Assembly (NCBI GenBank): GCA_016283095.1
Contig: JAEEMG010000002.1
Location: 22,873-86,872 of the forward strand
Source: Paludibacteraceae bacterium
Lineage (GTDB): Bacteria > Bacteroidota > Bacteroidia > Bacteroidales > Paludibacteraceae
Direction of reading: 5' to 3'
Length of the DNA stretch: 64,000 nt
The notes beneath the pieces are model-generated. The model did no database searches, was not told the DNA's origin, and saw only the letters and a program-made list of their open reading frames with translations. A program made the position numbers and the translations under genes. Positions 47,461-56,311 of the stretch are shown one piece after another; within the stretch, counting starts at the first letter, position 1, and each line of letters starts with the position of its first letter.

Positions 47461-47585
47461 AAGAGACGAGAATGCCGTACTTATTGTATTGCCTTTCAGG
47501 CAAAGTATTTGTATCATTGTCACTTCATCCCGAAACTTCGTTACGGGTTACTCTCGCTTTGCTCGGTAGCGTCTTTCAGACGGGA
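47437..47585. repeat. Cluster of short hairpins before tRNA-Leu(UAG)
   Basis: Successive small palindromes: AAAGGCTTCGCCTTT near 47437, TTGCCTTTCAGGCAA (47489-47503), CCCGAAACTTCGTTACGGG (47529-47547) and CGTCTTTCAGACG (47570-47582). Two share the loop TTTCA. No ORF is present. Whether this is part of copy C or a separate element is unclear. Confidence 0.6.
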
Positions 47586-47698
47586 AAAGATGGAAATATC
47601 CGTCATAAAATAGGACAAATCCATTAAATTTAAGCGACTTCTTATTTTATTGAATTTCAAACAGCAACAAACATTTTTCAAAAAAAATCAGCAAAACA

Positions 47699-47730
47699 TT
47701 TGGAGAACGCACGAAATGGCTATACCTTTG
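47699..47730 (+). promoter_or_regulatory. Promoter of tRNA-Leu(UAG)
   Basis: TTTG (47699-47702), 20 nt, TACCTTTG (47723-47730), followed by CAATCGCAAA. Confidence 0.8.
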
Positions 47731-47741
47731 CAATCGCAAAT

Positions 47742-47823
47742 GCGGATGTGGCGTAATTGGTAGCCGCGCTAGACTTAGGATCTAGTGTCTTGCGACGTGT
47801 GGGTTCGAGTCCCGTCATCCGCA
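47742..47823 (+). tRNA. tRNA-Leu(UAG)
   Basis: 82 nt. The acceptor GCGGATG pairs with CATCCGC (47816-47822), with discriminator A. The stem CTAGA/TCTAG encloses CTTAGGA, anticodon TAG. The long variable arm fits Leu. CCA is not encoded. Confidence 0.96.
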
Positions 47824-47824
47824 C

Positions 47825-47857
47825 AAAAGGAGAGCAGAAATGTTCTCCTTTTTTTAT
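47825..47857 (+). terminator. Terminator of tRNA-Leu(UAG)
   Basis: AAAAGGAGA (47825-47833) and TCTCCTTTT (47844-47852) form a perfect stem, followed by T-run. Confidence 0.9.
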
Positions 47858-47903
47858 TTCCACATAGAGGTACGAGTGTAATGAGGCTCACGTATACATA
47901 AAA

Positions 47904-48395
47904 TCACCTCCTCTTATTTTCAAACTTTTCAATCATCTCATTCAGTTTTTTGACATCCTCTTCTGAAAGGATTCCCTCCTGCTGGAACGGCACAATAGTA
48001 TCTATCACATAGTCATACTCAATATCATTGCGGATTCGACCTCGCTTCATTATCTTTTCCAGTTTGTTCTCTCGCTCATACGGAAGATTCGCTTCCTTAA
48101 TACGTCGCCAAAACTCATCCACGTCAGGTCCTGCAGCCTCTTGGAAATAAATAAAAAAATCTTCAATATCATATTTTAAACTTTGCAACGTTTGAAATTT
48201 CTTTTCTGCATTTAGGACTAACTCTTTTGTATGATTATTACATTTAATAAACCATTCAATTAAAGTATATGATACGCCGTCATAAACATAATTCATTTTA
48301 TCTCTTCCCAAAGGATATTCTAAAAGTACTTGATTTGCCAAATCAATAGCCTTTACTAGATTATCACGTGCTTCTATGTATTTTTTACTTGCCAT
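47904..48395 (-). CDS. Hypothetical helical protein
   Basis: 163 residues from MASKKYIEARDNLVKAIDLA. An in-frame Met 26 codons upstream is possible, but the extra residues have no family-like character and run into the repeat copy D. It is charged and predicted helical (IEDFFIYFQEAAGPDVDEFW, KLNEMIEKFENKRR). No family was recognised. It stands alone, convergent with tRNA-Leu. Confidence 0.6.
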   Translation of the reverse strand: MASKKYIEARDNLVKAIDLANQVLLEYPLGRDKMNYVYDGVSYTLIEWFIKCNNHTKELVLNAEKKFQTLQSLKYDIEDFFIYFQEAAGPDVDEFWRRIKEANLPYERENKLEKIMKRGRIRNDIEYDYVIDTIVPFQQEGILSEEDVKKLNEMIEKFENKRR

Positions 48396-48427
48396 AATTA
48401 AAATAGAGTTTAGCTGTTTCAAATTTA

Positions 48428-48660
48428 TTTTAACGTAAGTTAGATGAATTGTAATCTGCGGATCATTCTCCACTTTCTGATTGGATTCTCACCTCTTTTT
48501 CTCATAAAAAGGCGTAGCATTTCTCTGTAAACTTTATTTCTCTGTGGTTTTATTAAATTTTATGTGCTCGCCTACGGCTCGCACTAGAGAGGAAGGGTTA
48601 GGGCCAATATCTATCAAACATGGGCCCTTAACAATCCTCATTTTTTGTTGCAGAATGACA
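48428..48660 (+). repeat. Dispersed palindromic repeat, copy D
   Basis: The left end TTTTAACGTAAGTTAGATGA is followed by TTCTCTGTAAACTTTATTTC and TCTGTGG, then the 21-nt palindrome at 48564-48584. The second hairpin arms are TTAGGGCC (48599-48606) and GGGCCCTTAA, separated by 16 nt instead of 3, then CAATCCTCAT. The right terminal repeat is lost. It fills the gap upstream of the hypothetical gene. Confidence 0.8.
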
Positions 48661-48696
48661 CTATAACAAAAAAATTCTAAAGATTCTCAATTTCAA

Positions 48697-48963
48697 TCAG
48701 CACTCCTTCAAATAGTCGGCAGCCTCACCGATTGTGCCATACAGAAGGATATCCATAAACTCCACGTCGTCTTTGATTTCGATACGCAGATCCTGGGATA
48801 TTGCTGTCATTAGTTCGATGGCACACATCTCGTCGAAATTCAGACCGCTCTCATCAAATGATGTCTCAGCAGTCAACTCATGTTCGTCGATGTATTTTAG
48901 GATATCTTCGTCTCCTAAATCCTCCATCGCATATCTGATGGTTTTGATCAATTCGTCTATCAT
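48697..48963 (-). CDS. Acyl-carrier-like protein lacking the attachment serine
   Basis: 88 residues from MIDELIKTIRYAMEDLGDED; a start 9 codons upstream is also open. The overall pattern is that of an acyl carrier protein: acidic helices, GL...DEMCAIELMTAISQDL, then RIEIKDDVEFMDILLYGTIG and ADYLKEC. At the site where ACPs have GxDSL the sequence is GLNFDEM, so the Ser that carries phosphopantetheine is Phe and the Asp is Asn. It cannot hold an acyl chain in the usual way. It is not in an operon with the ketosynthases. Confidence 0.7.
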   Translation of the reverse strand: MIDELIKTIRYAMEDLGDEDILKYIDEHELTAETSFDESGLNFDEMCAIELMTAISQDLRIEIKDDVEFMDILLYGTIGEAADYLKEC

Positions 48964-49014
48964 AATATTTTTTTTATATGGTTTTATCATTGCGTTTATT
49001 CAACACTATACTTC

Positions 49015-49098
49015 TATCGAAAATCCGCAGTATCATTTCAGTTTTTCATTGAAAATCCGCAGTGCTACTTCAGTTTTTCATCGAAAATCCGCAGTATG
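49015..49098. repeat. 32-bp tandem repeat upstream of the ACP-like gene
   Basis: Two full units (49015-49046 and 49047-49078) and a partial third (49079-49098). The shared core is GAAAATCCGCAGT, and TTCAGTTTTT ends the full units. There are a few differences between units. The units abut with no spacer. Confidence 0.85.
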
Positions 49099-49139
49099 GA
49101 AAGTTTAAGAGAGCAATTTCGTCGCTCCACTCCGAAGCG

Positions 49140-50867
49140 TTAGAACACATACGTAAAGCCGATAGTCTGCTTGCTCTGACACTGTGCCTTATCGCGATAC
49201 TTGCCACGGGCATGTCCATCAGAACGGAGTTTGAGGTTGAATCCCATCGACACATATTTATTAATGTTGAATTTGCCTGTCAAATCCCATTGCAAAAACA
49301 ACATATCCTTAAATGGTCCTTTATACGGAAGGAATGATTCAAATCCGGTAGAGATACGCAAATCTTTTGAGAACTGCCACTTCAGATTGGAGTCTATACG
49401 GAATCCCGGAGCCGCCTGCATGGTGCGTTCTCCCTCCACATAACCGAACTCCTTAGGCTCAAGTTTGTCGCCAAACACCCACGTCCACCTTCCACTAATA
49501 GGAGAAGCAAACAGTTCAGCCTTTCCTTTTCGCAGGAAATACATTCCTGGTCCCCAGAACACATCGCTTGGCGACAAAAATGAAGTGGCCGGTGTGCTGG
49601 CATTATAAGTGTCGTAACCAGTAAACAGACATGTCTTGATCTTCAAATCCATCAGACCATAATAGAGGCTGTTGTGATTTTGCATTTTATATAGTAAACG
49701 GCTGTTTGCAAGCAATTCATCCTCGTTTACACGGACAGATCTCAAAGAGTCGTAATCTTGTGAAGTGAACAGGAATCCGAGGACACACGAAAACTTGTTG
49801 TTCCATAGAATGCGGTTCTTTTCATAAATGGCTTCGTATGCCAACGAGCCAGAAAAAGTCATGTTGTTTTTACCTCCACTTGCCCAGTTGGACACCAAGA
49901 AACCGCAGAAATCAATTCCGATTTTTCCTTTTCTGTGCCATGCCTCATTACCATGGCCTCTCTTCTTGATGTTTAATTTAAGCTGATGATCATTAGATTC
50001 TTCCAAATGGACGTAGCGGATATCCATGTCTGAGAAATCTACGATATTCGGCTCATAATCCTGCAATTCATAATACGACACGATAGTAGGGTCAAGCTGA
50101 ATCGCAGAATACATCAATCTATCATCAATCTCTTTTTTCAGATTGTTGCGACGGGATTTCTTCTCAAACATCGTTATGCCAGGCAAGTAGACCGACTTGA
50201 CTGTATCAGATGAGAAATATGGAGTCAGCACAACACTTTTGATAGTATCCACGCAATACGGCAGAGCATACAATGTGTCCCACTTGATCTGTTTCTTGGC
50301 CAAGGAATCGGCATCTTTCCGCGTCTTCTGCACTATTTTCTCAACCCACTGGTTTGCCTGTTTCAATTCAGCGGTAGACATTCTGTCACCGCCCTTTTTC
50401 TTCGCATAATATTCCAACCGCTCAATCTCACGTTTGAGTTCAGCATTCTCAATACGAAGCTGTTCTAGCTCCTTATCCGAATCAAGGACCGACTCCATCG
50501 CATCAAGTCCGGAATATTTATTTGAGTTGCGGCCATAAGCATTGCCGTAAATGTATCGCATACTTCGTTTTGAAAGAGAGTCGTAAGCGATTTCGTCGCC
50601 AAGCGAATCCTTCTCCAATACATATTGTTTCAGCAGATTGTATTTGAACTCGTCATACGATGCTGGTTTGGAATCGTTCATCTGCTGGTCAAGATACTCA
50701 ATCACAACAAACGGATTGTAATCATACTGAGTTGTATCCTGAGCGAAGAGACGCAACGTCGACAGCAGCATACACAGAATGCATGCCACCTTCACAATAA
50801 CCACAATCTTTCCCTGTCTTTTCACAATATTACTCAACAATAAGCCAGTTGTCTTTCGCCTCTTCAT
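49140..50867 (-). CDS. DUF3078 outer-membrane-like protein
   Basis: 575 residues. A basic N-terminus and hydrophobic segment (KIVVIVKVACILCMLLSTLR) ends LFA, acting as signal. A periplasmic coiled-coil part (LEQLRIENAELKREIERLEY) is followed by the DUF3078 barrel with the signature CGFLVSNWASGGKNNMTFSG and SLYYGLMDLKIKTCLF. It ends GFTYVF, an aromatic C-terminus as in outer-membrane barrels. Function unknown. It follows the TPR gene after 28 bp. Confidence 0.85.
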   Translation of the reverse strand: MKRRKTTGLLLSNIVKRQGKIVVIVKVACILCMLLSTLRLFAQDTTQYDYNPFVVIEYLDQQMNDSKPASYDEFKYNLLKQYVLEKDSLGDEIAYDSLSKRSMRYIYGNAYGRNSNKYSGLDAMESVLDSDKELEQLRIENAELKREIERLEYYAKKKGGDRMSTAELKQANQWVEKIVQKTRKDADSLAKKQIKWDTLYALPYCVDTIKSVVLTPYFSSDTVKSVYLPGITMFEKKSRRNNLKKEIDDRLMYSAIQLDPTIVSYYELQDYEPNIVDFSDMDIRYVHLEESNDHQLKLNIKKRGHGNEAWHRKGKIGIDFCGFLVSNWASGGKNNMTFSGSLAYEAIYEKNRILWNNKFSCVLGFLFTSQDYDSLRSVRVNEDELLANSRLLYKMQNHNSLYYGLMDLKIKTCLFTGYDTYNASTPATSFLSPSDVFWGPGMYFLRKGKAELFASPISGRWTWVFGDKLEPKEFGYVEGERTMQAAPGFRIDSNLKWQFSKDLRISTGFESFLPYKGPFKDMLFLQWDLTGKFNINKYVSMGFNLKLRSDGHARGKYRDKAQCQSKQTIGFTYVF

Positions 50868-50895
50868 ACCTCATCTGCAGGCAACTGAACCAAAA

Positions 50896-52878
50896 TTACT
50901 TTTTATTCTCGGAATATCTCTTTATTACATTGTAAGCCGAATAAATTCCTTTCTCTCCTGCCTTACTTAAATCTGATATGCCCTCTTCATTTCTGTTTGT
51001 GTAAATGAAAGTCAAACCACGATTGAAATAAGCCTCAGCCAAGTCTGGAGACAAAGTTAATGCTTTTGTATATTTTACAATAGCTTCTGGGTAATCTTTT
51101 AACATAACCCTCACATTTGCCTCATTATAATAGCAATATGTGAAATCTGGAGCCAAGCGTTCACACTGCTCATAATTGTCGATAGCCAGCTTAAGAATCG
51201 CGCTCTTCATCATCGCATTTTCATCACCGTCGCCCAATGCCTTATACTTCATAACCAACATTTCAGCTATGAAGAAATAGACAAACGGCTCATTCTTATC
51301 TATCTGGATATAGGCAGTCAGATCATCGTAGGCAGCGGCATAATCCTGCACACTCGCATAATCAAGAGCACGCGAAAGCAGTTTGTTTTTGTCGGTCCAT
51401 CCTCTACTGTTCTCCACTCGTTTGATACTTTCAAAATGCTGTTGCACCTGACTTTCCGACAATTTTTCCGTATTCGTCACAAGATATAGTTGACGTGGCA
51501 GTTTGTAAGTCTGCTCGATATGCTTCACAAAAAGGCTGTATGCCACACCGCCGACCTCTTTTTTGTCAGCATAGTAAGACGGCACATAGTTAGGCTGCAG
51601 GGTGATTTCCGCATTCACATTCTGCACTTTGCCTCTATAGTTTGTCTTGTATGCCACTCTTTTCTCCTCGTCCTCCGGATCAGCAGCGATCAGACGGTTG
51701 TATTTCTTGATGCTCTTATCCTTTTTCTTTCGGGTCTTCAGACTATCCTGTTTCTCTTCCTTCTGCTTATGTTCAAGCACATAAGCGGTATTGTAGTCGA
51801 GTCGGGCTCCCTTTTCATCAAGTCGACGTCTTTTAGCCTCAGCTCTCGCATAATAGCCCTGTGCGAAATCAGGATACTCATTGATGATATTAGTAAAATC
51901 CTCGATAGCTCCTTTATAGTTGCCGATATGGCTGCGTATGATTCCACGGTTGTAGATTGCCATATCATTGTCTGGCTCCACAAGGATGACGTGGGCGAAA
52001 TCCTCCTCCGCGCCATTCCAGTTGCCCACCTCCATACGCAACAGTCCACGGTTGAATCTGGCCACCACATTGTCTCCATCAAGAGCCACCACAGCATCAT
52101 AGTCGGTCATCGCGCCCTGCAGGTCATTCAACTCATAACGGGCGATACCACGGTTGACGAAGAGATCCGCACGTTTGCCCACCAGACGCAGAGCCTCATC
52201 GTAATCAGCCACAGCATCCTTATAATCTTTTTTGAGATATCGGATCATGCCTCTGAAAGCATACGCGTCGGCATCATATTTATCCAATGCCAACGACTTC
52301 TCCACATCTTCCAAAGCCGACACCGTGTCGCCAGCCATAATATTCGCTTTCGCACGATAAATATAGATAGGGCACTTACGAGTAGTGTTGCCAATAGCCT
52401 CTGAAAAACTCTTTTTCGCATCGTCGTATTTTTTCATCTGCACATACGCAATTCCCTTGCAAGTCATAAGGGCGGAATTATATTCATCCAGTTCCAATCC
52501 CTTGACAAAGTCAGCCAGAGCATCCTCGTATTTTCCGATATTAAGGCGAGCCACACCACGACAATGATATGCACTCACAATGAACGGATTCCTTTCCAAA
52601 GCCAAAGAGCAATCTGCGTCAGCTCCGACATAATCCTCAAGATTGATCTTCGCGACAGCACGACAGAAATATGGTTCAGCAAGATATGGTTTTGCACCGA
52701 TCACAACATTGAAATATTGCATAGCCAAAACATAGTCCTCAAAATAGAGAGCATTCTTTCCGATTGACATCACACGGTCAGTGTTGATCTGCGCCCGCAC
52801 TTGTTGCAAAGGCAGCAAAACCGAAATCAGAATCAACGCGATTGAGACATATTTTGCATAAAAGCGATACAAATACAT
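50896..52878 (-). CDS. TPR-repeat protein, secreted
   Basis: 660 residues from MYLYRFYAKYVSIALILISV, a signal peptide cut near VRA. About ten tetratricopeptide repeats follow (for example LAEPYFCRAVAKINLEDYVG and AIYNRGIIRSHIGNYKGAIE), interrupted near residues 390-500 by a charged, non-TPR region with KTRKKKDKSIKKYNRL. The ATG at 52905 is rejected because a -7 element at 52910-52903 overlaps it. TPR scaffolds mediate complexes; partnership with the adjacent DUF3078 protein is inference. Confidence 0.85.
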   Translation of the reverse strand: MYLYRFYAKYVSIALILISVLLPLQQVRAQINTDRVMSIGKNALYFEDYVLAMQYFNVVIGAKPYLAEPYFCRAVAKINLEDYVGADADCSLALERNPFIVSAYHCRGVARLNIGKYEDALADFVKGLELDEYNSALMTCKGIAYVQMKKYDDAKKSFSEAIGNTTRKCPIYIYRAKANIMAGDTVSALEDVEKSLALDKYDADAYAFRGMIRYLKKDYKDAVADYDEALRLVGKRADLFVNRGIARYELNDLQGAMTDYDAVVALDGDNVVARFNRGLLRMEVGNWNGAEEDFAHVILVEPDNDMAIYNRGIIRSHIGNYKGAIEDFTNIINEYPDFAQGYYARAEAKRRRLDEKGARLDYNTAYVLEHKQKEEKQDSLKTRKKKDKSIKKYNRLIAADPEDEEKRVAYKTNYRGKVQNVNAEITLQPNYVPSYYADKKEVGGVAYSLFVKHIEQTYKLPRQLYLVTNTEKLSESQVQQHFESIKRVENSRGWTDKNKLLSRALDYASVQDYAAAYDDLTAYIQIDKNEPFVYFFIAEMLVMKYKALGDGDENAMMKSAILKLAIDNYEQCERLAPDFTYCYYNEANVRVMLKDYPEAIVKYTKALTLSPDLAEAYFNRGLTFIYTNRNEEGISDLSKAGEKGIYSAYNVIKRYSENKK

Positions 52879-52902
52879 AAAAAAAGAAGATTTTTTACGA
52901 TG

Positions 52903-52910
52903 CAAATCTA
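52903..52910 (-). promoter_or_regulatory. -7 element of the TPR-DUF3078 operon
   Basis: Minus-strand TAGATTTG at 52910-52903. The predicted start lies near 52897, about 20 nt upstream of the ATG at 52878. The -33 element is not clear. Confidence 0.5.
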
Positions 52911-52940
52911 CAAAAAAATTACGAAACGGGAAAAAAGCAA

Positions 52941-52948
52941 TATATTTG
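52941..52948 (+). promoter_or_regulatory. -7 element of gltX
   Basis: TATATTTG at 52941-52948, 30 bp before the gltX ATG, divergent from the TPR operon. No convincing -33 TTTG. Confidence 0.5.
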
Positions 52949-52978
52949 CAGAAAATTCAAACTGTAATTTAAATTTAG

Positions 52979-54496
52979 ATGTCAGATAGAAGAGTAAGAG
53001 TGCGTTTCGCACCTAGTCCAACTGGCGCACTTCACATTGGAGGTGTGCGCACATGTCTATACAATTATTTGTTTGCCAAGAAGCATGGCGGCGATCTGTT
53101 GCTAAGAATCGAAGATACCGACAGCACACGTTTTGTGCCAGGTGCGGAAGAGTATATCATAGAATCGTTCAAGTGGCTTGGAATCAAGTTCGACGAAGGT
53201 GTTGGCATCGGCGGCGACCACGCTCCTTACCGTCAGAGCGAGCGTAGAGACATCTATCGCAAATATGTGGATATTCTTTTGAAGAGTGGCAACGCCTACA
53301 TCGCATTCGACACTCCAGAAGAGCTTGAGAAACTTCGTGCTGAAATCCCTAATTTCCAGTATGATGCGAAGACTCGTTCAATGGGTAAGAACTCTCTTAC
53401 TATGAGCGAAGACGAAGTCAAGGCTAAAATCGCAGCTGGAGAAAAATATGTAGTCCGTGCAAAGGTAGAGCCAAATGAGGATATCGTGATCGACGACATG
53501 GTTCGTGGCAAAGTCACAATCAACTCAAATGTATTGGACGACAAAGTGCTTTACAAATCAGCAGACGATCTTCCAACATACCACTTGGCCAACATCGTGG
53601 ACGACCACTTGATGGAGGTGACTCACGTGATCCGAGGAGAGGAGTGGTTGCCATCAGCTCCACTTCACGTGTTGCTGTACCGCTATTTCGGATGGCAGGA
53701 CACTATGCCAAGATTCGCACATTTGCCTTTGCTTCTTAAGCCAGTCGGGAACGGCAAGTTGAGCAAACGTGACGGCGATAAACTTGGATTCCCAGTATTC
53801 CCACTACGTTGGGTGGATCCAAAGACAAATGAAGTGTCGAGCGGATATCGTGAGAGCGGCTACTTGCCAGAGGCTGTCGTCAACTTCCTTGCTTTGCTTG
53901 GATGGAACCCAGGTCTCGACAGAGATTTGTTCACAGTAGAGGAACTTACAGAGCTTTTCGACCTTGGCCACGTAAGCAAGTCGGGAGCAAGATTCGACTA
54001 CGAGAAAGCAAAATGGTTCAACCACGAATATATCATCAAGAAGAGCGACGCGGAAGTTGCCGCAATGTACAAGCCACTTCTTAAAGAGAAAGGTTATGAG
54101 ATTGCCGACGCCACTCTTGAACGCATCGTCGGAATGGTGAAGACAAGAATCTCATTCGTTGCTGACCTATGGGAAGAGACAAACTTCTTCTTCGAGGCTC
54201 CTACTGAATACGACGAGAAGTCAATCAAAAAACGTTGGAAGGAAGAGAGCCCAGCATTGATGGCTGAACTTGGAAAAATCCTAGAAGGCATCAGCGACTT
54301 CACGTCGGCAAATATGGAAAAGATCGTGATGGATTGGATTGAGAAGAACGGACACAACACAGGAACGGTGATGAATTCATTCCGAATCACAATCATCGGA
54401 GCTGCTCGTGGCCCACACATGTTCGACATCATTGAGATTTTAGGAAAAGAGGAGACATTACGTCGTCTGAACGCAGCATTGGCTGTAATCAAATAA
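52979..54496 (+). CDS. gltX: Glutamyl-tRNA synthetase
   Basis: 505 residues, class I synthetase. The ATP-binding motif is [13 protein letters not shown] (HIGH type) near residue 20, and the KMSKS-type motif is [14 protein letters not shown] near 260. [20 protein letters not shown] is diagnostic of GlxRS enzymes. It charges tRNA-Glu. It has its own promoter element and a hairpin after the stop. Confidence 0.97.
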   Translation: MSDRRVRVRFAPSPTGALHIGGVRTCLYNYLFAKKHGGDLLLRIEDTDSTRFVPGAEEYIIESFKWLGIKFDEGVGIGGDHAPYRQSERRDIYRKYVDILLKSGNAYIAFDTPEELEKLRAEIPNFQYDAKTRSMGKNSLTMSEDEVKAKIAAGEKYVVRAKVEPNEDIVIDDMVRGKVTINSNVLDDKVLYKSADDLPTYHLANIVDDHLMEVTHVIRGEEWLPSAPLHVLLYRYFGWQDTMPRFAHLPLLLKPVGNGKLSKRDGDKLGFPVFPLRWVDPKTNEVSSGYRESGYLPEAVVNFLALLGWNPGLDRDLFTVEELTELFDLGHVSKSGARFDYEKAKWFNHEYIIKKSDAEVAAMYKPLLKEKGYEIADATLERIVGMVKTRISFVADLWEETNFFFEAPTEYDEKSIKKRWKEESPALMAELGKILEGISDFTSANMEKIVMDWIEKNGHNTGTVMNSFRITIIGAARGPHMFDIIEILGKEETLRRLNAALAVIK

Positions 54497-54506
54497 AGAA
54501 TCAAAC

Positions 54507-54535
54507 GTGTGTTGTCCGGGTTTCGGGCAACACAC
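54507..54535 (+). terminator. Hairpin after gltX
   Basis: GTGTGTTGTCC (54507-54517) pairs with GGGCAACACAC (54525-54535), an 11-bp stem with one T-G pair. It lies 11 bp past the stop. A T-run is lacking, so efficiency is uncertain. Confidence 0.6.
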
Positions 54536-54644
54536 ATTCCATATAATAGGGTTTCTATTTATTAAATTTAAGAAAACCCCAAAATTACAATCTGGGATCC
54601 CAAATATCCCTTAATAAGGCTAAATTGCCATAAAATAGAAAAAG

Positions 54645-55871
54645 ATGATTATTTATAATTTAGCAATTCTAATTTATCAGTTTGGAGTGTGGATTGCCTC
54701 ATTCTTCAATGAAAAGGCAAAACTATTCCATGATGGCAGAGTCGACCTACTGAAGAAATTGAAAGATCAGGTCGACGGGAATGCTAAATATATATGGGTG
54801 CACGCAGCGTCGTTGGGAGAGTTTGAGCAAGGACGTCCGATCATCGAACGTATAAAGAAAGAGCATCCTGAATATAAGATTCTGTTGACATTCTTTTCTC
54901 CGTCGGGCTACGAAGTACGCAAAAACTACGAATATGCGGACATTGTCTGCTATATGCCGCTCGACACAATCAGCAATGCAAAAAGATTCCTCAACATTGT
55001 GAATCCTAGCATTGCCATCTTTATCAAATATGAATTCTGGATGAACTTCCTGTTCAACCTGAAAAGACGCAGAATTCCGACATATATAGTTTCCGCTATA
55101 TTCAGAGAAGAGCAGGCATTCTTCAAATGGTACGGATTCATATATAAGAAGGTGCTGAAATGTTTCAACCGTCTGTTTGTGCAGGACGCGAATTCAATCA
55201 ATCTGCTCCACTCCATCGGAATCAACAACGTCACTATCGCAGGAGACACCCGTTTCGACCGTGTATGTGAGATAGTGAAACAAGCCAAAGAGATTCCACA
55301 GATTGCAGCATTCAAGGGCGACAAGAAAGTGTTGATCGCAGGAAGTTCTTGGCAACCAGACGAAGATCTGCTTTGCGAGTATTTCAACAACAACGACGGA
55401 TTCAAGATGATCCTTGCCCCACACGTCACAAGCGAAGCTCACGTGGAAGAGATCTGTGGCAAGCTGAACAAAAAATATGCGAGATTCACAAAGTCGACGG
55501 AAGAAGAGATCAAGAATGCGGATTGTCTGATCATCGACTGCATAGGAATCCTCACGTCTGTATATAAATATGGCGACGTGGGATACGTAGGAGGTGGATT
55601 CGGCGTAGGCATCCACAACATATTGGAACCTGCCGTCTACGGAATGCCAATCTTTTTCGGTCCGAACTACAAGAAATTCCGCGAAGCAGTTGACATGGTG
55701 AAATCTGGAGCCGCATTCCCGATCAACAGCAAACAGGAATTGTTCCCATTGCTTAACGAGATGTTCGACGAAAAGCAGAACACACTCATCAAGACATCGG
55801 CAGTGGCAAAAGCATTCGTGAGAGAACATTGCGGAGCGACTGAGATAGTGATGAATGAGATATTCAAATAA
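54645..55871 (+). CDS. waaA: 3-deoxy-D-manno-octulosonic acid (Kdo) transferase
   Basis: 408 residues, GT-B (GT30). An N-terminal membrane anchor precedes YIWVHAASLGEFEQGRPIIE, the diagnostic segment with the catalytic Glu. IFIKYEFWMNFLFNLKRRRI and YVGGGFGVGIHNILEPAVYG are family landmarks. It adds Kdo to lipid A on the cytoplasmic face of the inner membrane. It is monocistronic, ending in a terminator at 55915. Confidence 0.93.
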   Translation: MIIYNLAILIYQFGVWIASFFNEKAKLFHDGRVDLLKKLKDQVDGNAKYIWVHAASLGEFEQGRPIIERIKKEHPEYKILLTFFSPSGYEVRKNYEYADIVCYMPLDTISNAKRFLNIVNPSIAIFIKYEFWMNFLFNLKRRRIPTYIVSAIFREEQAFFKWYGFIYKKVLKCFNRLFVQDANSINLLHSIGINNVTIAGDTRFDRVCEIVKQAKEIPQIAAFKGDKKVLIAGSSWQPDEDLLCEYFNNNDGFKMILAPHVTSEAHVEEICGKLNKKYARFTKSTEEEIKNADCLIIDCIGILTSVYKYGDVGYVGGGFGVGIHNILEPAVYGMPIFFGPNYKKFREAVDMVKSGAAFPINSKQELFPLLNEMFDEKQNTLIKTSAVAKAFVREHCGATEIVMNEIFK

Positions 55872-55914
55872 GATAGCGGTTAGCTGAAAAGTCAAGCTAA
55901 AAGCTTATGTTATA

Positions 55915-55947
55915 AAGAGGAAGACTACGATTAGTTTTCCTCTTTTA
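55915..55947 (+). terminator. Terminator of waaA
   Basis: AAAGAGGAA (55915-55923) pairs with TTCCTCTTT (55938-55946), with T-rich sequence after it, 44 bp past the stop. Confidence 0.75.
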
Positions 55948-56311
55948 TATTGTTGAGAAAATCCTTACCTTCTTTTTTGAAAAATGGCAATGCTTTATCC
56001 AAAGGTATTCTCACCTCAGGCATACTCTCATCCTCACTATGAAACAGTCGCAATTATCAGCTTGAACTACAACATTGTTCAAATATCATAAAGAATGAAT
56101 CAATATGCAAAATCGGCAATTTATATACATGATTATTGTTGTGTCACTTTAAATTCAGCATTAAAAATGCTCAAGCACACTCTTTTGTCTGGAAAATGTA
56201 CTATTTTTGGAAATTAATCTATTAGCGGTAGTCCTAATGAGGTTCAGACTATTCGCTGATACAAAAAATGAATTTATAAAATCTCATTATAAACTAAAAA
56301 GTTAATTACGG
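55948..56311. other. Gene-free stretch before the FISUMP-like lipoprotein
   Basis: About 360 bp of AT-rich DNA. A -7-like TATTTTTG at 56202-56209 may drive the gene at 56312, without a well-spaced -33. A 30-codon minus-strand frame at 55931-56023 was considered and rejected. No RNA gene was seen. Confidence 0.5.

Noticed and set aside
49015..49098. Candidate CRISPR array
   Set aside because: The 32-bp units abut each other without spacers, and no cas gene is near.
55931..56023. 30-codon minus-strand ORF starting MPEVRIPLDKALPFF
   Set aside because: Too short, ends inside the waaA terminator, and shows no clear family. It may be a remnant, but cannot be supported as a gene.
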